A stretch of DNA of 64,000 nucleotides from Magnetovibrio sp. GTDB taxonomy: Bacteria > Pseudomonadota > Alphaproteobacteria > Rhodospirillales > Magnetovibrionaceae. The translations under genes and the position numbers were made by a program. The notes below the pieces were generated by a model. It did no database searches. It saw nothing but the letters and a program-made list of their open reading frames with translations, and had not been told where the DNA came from. Below are positions 62,840-64,000 of this stretch, one piece after another. Numbering within the stretch: the stretch's first letter is position 1; every line of letters begins with the position of its first letter. The stretch spans positions 1 to 64,000 of the forward strand of contig JANQJR010000019.1 of assembly GCA_028281525.1 (NCBI GenBank), written 5' to 3'.

Positions 62840-63037
62840 ATGTATGTTTGTGTTTGCCGCGGAATATCCGACAACCACGTGAAAGAAGCCGTCAACGACG
62901 GGGCGCAAACGCCCAAATGCGTGTTCCGTTCGTGCGGCAAGAAACCCAAATGCGGTAAATGCATTTCCCATCTGTCGGATCATATTGAAGCCCATGCCGG
63001 CGCCCGAATTTCACCCATGGGCGTGGCGGCGGAATAA
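62840..63037 (+). CDS. bfd: Bacterioferritin-associated ferredoxin
   Basis: A 65-residue [2Fe-2S] protein. Cluster ligands are C4 and C6 (MYVCVCRGIS) and C38 and C41 (CGKC), the C-x-C...C-x-x-C arrangement of Bfd. Bfd docks on bacterioferritin and reduces its haem so that stored Fe(III) leaves as Fe(II). Two more Cys (27, 32) are not part of the known cluster. The gene lies upstream of two bacterioferritin genes with a 127-base gap to the first. Confidence 0.95.
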   Translation: MYVCVCRGISDNHVKEAVNDGAQTPKCVFRSCGKKPKCGKCISHLSDHIEAHAGARISPMGVAAE

Positions 63038-63164
63038 CAGAATTGCGGATTGAGCGGATTTCGCCCCATATGCGTGGGGGCGGAAGCACATAATCATGGC
63101 TGTGGCCGCGGGACAGCCTATATAGAAACTACACACATTTATAATTCATTGACGGGGGTTTCCC

Positions 63165-63644
63165 ATGCAAGGTCAAGACAGTGTCCTCGACCACCTCAAT
63201 ATCGTTTTGAAAAACGAATTGACGTGTATCAACCAGTCCTTTCTTCATGCGCGCATGCTCGACAACTGGGGCATCGGGCGGTTCGGCAAAAAAGCCTACA
63301 AGCGTTCCATCCGCGCCATGAAGGATGCGGACGAGGTGATGGAACGTATCCTGTTTCTCGAAGGCTTGCCGGGCATGCAGGAACTCGGCAAGTTGTGGAT
63401 TGGTGAAAACGTCAAGGAAATCCTCGACTGCGAAATGAAGCTGGAATTGCACAGCCTCAAGGACCTGAACGCCGCCGTTGTTGAATGTGAAACGCAGCGT
63501 GACTTCGTCAGCCGTGACGAGCTAACCGAGATCATTGAAAATCACGAAGAATACGTCGACTGGATTGAGGCCCAGCTTTATCAGGTCGAAAAGATGGGCA
63601 TCGAAAATTATACCCAGCTGATGGCTGGCGAAGGGGAGGACTGA
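63165..63644 (+). CDS. bfr: Bacterioferritin, haem-binding subunit lacking ferroxidase ligands
   Basis: A 159-residue four-helix ferritin-like protein that aligns with E. coli Bfr without gaps at its N-terminus. The haem ligand Met52 is present. Of the ferroxidase ligands only Glu18 and Glu94 remain; 51 is Ala, 54 is Asp, 127 is His and 130 is Tyr. Tyr25 is Ser. The subunit should therefore bind interface haem but not oxidise iron. GGGGG lies before the ATG, and a TATAAT at 63140 could be a separate -10 box. The next gene starts 3 bases past its stop and encodes a complementary subunit. Confidence 0.95.
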   Translation: MQGQDSVLDHLNIVLKNELTCINQSFLHARMLDNWGIGRFGKKAYKRSIRAMKDADEVMERILFLEGLPGMQELGKLWIGENVKEILDCEMKLELHSLKDLNAAVVECETQRDFVSRDELTEIIENHEEYVDWIEAQLYQVEKMGIENYTQLMAGEGED

Positions 63645-63647
63645 TCC

Positions 63648-64000
63648 ATGCAAGGCAACCAAAAAGTCATCGGCGCGCTGAACGAGCTTCTTGCGTATGA
63701 ACTGGCGTCGGCGGATCAGTACTTCATCCATTCTCAGATGTATGAAGACTGGGGCCTGCACATGCTCTATGAGCGCATTCACCATGAATGGGAAGAAGAG
63801 CTCGATCACGCCAAGCGTCTGATCGAACGCATCTTGTTCTTGGAAGGCACGCCCGACGTCGTCACCCGCGACAAAATCACCATCGGCAAGGACGTGCCCA
63901 GCATGCTGAAAAGCGATCTGGATATGGAATATCGCGCGGTCGAAAAGCTTAAGGACTCGATCGCGCTGTGCGAAGCGGAGAAGGATTTCTACTCGCGCGA
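63648..64000 (+). CDS. bfr: Bacterioferritin, ferroxidase subunit lacking haem Met (3'-truncated by window)
   Basis: The first 117 codons are visible. Ferroxidase ligands Glu18, Glu51, His54 and Glu94 and the nearby Tyr25 are intact, whereas the haem ligand position 52 is Leu. It should oxidise and store iron but cannot ligate haem through Met52. AAGGGGAGG provides a strong ribosome site within the end of the preceding gene. Together the two products probably build a mixed 24-mer. The C-terminal ligands 127 and 130 lie beyond the window. Confidence 0.95.
   Translation, partial: MQGNQKVIGALNELLAYELASADQYFIHSQMYEDWGLHMLYERIHHEWEEELDHAKRLIERILFLEGTPDVVTRDKITIGKDVPSMLKSDLDMEYRAVEKLKDSIALCEAEKDFYSR

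Overview
This 64 kb window is chromosomal DNA from an alphaproteobacterium of moderately high GC. The evidence is a C4-pathway 5-aminolevulinate synthase, folate-dependent TrmFO, an LdtR-like MarR regulator, a complete Tad/Cpa pilus locus and a high density of PAS sensor kinases. The gene content resembles Rhodospirillales (Thalassospira, Magnetovibrio or Magnetospirillum relatives). That placement is inference; no 16S or magnetosome gene is present. I see no complete tRNA or rRNA gene, insertion sequence, prophage or CRISPR array.

Layout. 1-10 kb: a hydrolase fragment, an unrecognised basic protein, a glutathione transferase overlapping trmFO, a membrane-anchored rhodanese, a small Cys-rich protein, bacteriohemerythrin, a CYTH-CHAD protein and uvrA. 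10-14 kb: a CheY-like regulator with an unusual tail, an Hpt protein, a PadR-like regulator and a PAS-GAF kinase. 14-20 kb: a cobalamin riboswitch in front of class I nrdAB, then convergent hemA and a class III aminotransferase. 20-27 kb: a DAHL-PAS kinase overlapping a dihaem peroxidase gene, then a Met/His-rich secreted protein divergent from an OmpR-type two-component system. 27-36 kb: TAXI receptor, pyrE, hspQ, a ThDP enzyme, an ELM1-like protein, a nucleoside transporter, a degenerate GGDEF regulator and hemN.

36.5-52.8 kb is a Tad/Cpa locus in several transcription units: tadG-tadE-tadE; a FixJ-type regulator; tadD-PilZ-Crp; flp-cpaA; and cpaB-C-D-E-tadA-B-C-PAP2. It carries its own putative c-di-GMP and cyclic-nucleotide readers. 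53-61 kb holds a large STT3-like membrane protein, an LdtR-like regulator and a kinase/receiver/Hpt-REC-REC-GGDEF relay that should end in c-di-GMP synthesis. 61-64 kb is an iron module: two Fur-box-like operators, a DUF2325 protein, a small basic protein, bfd and two bacterioferritin subunits with complementary active sites. The window ends inside the second subunit.

The strongest leads are the split haem/ferroxidase bacterioferritin pair with its iron-regulated neighbours, the receiver protein ending in a FliM-like CheY-binding peptide, the B12 riboswitch on a class I ribonucleotide reductase that lacks an ATP-cone, and the regulatory genes embedded in the Tad locus. I found no clear candidate for a wholly new defence or mobile system.
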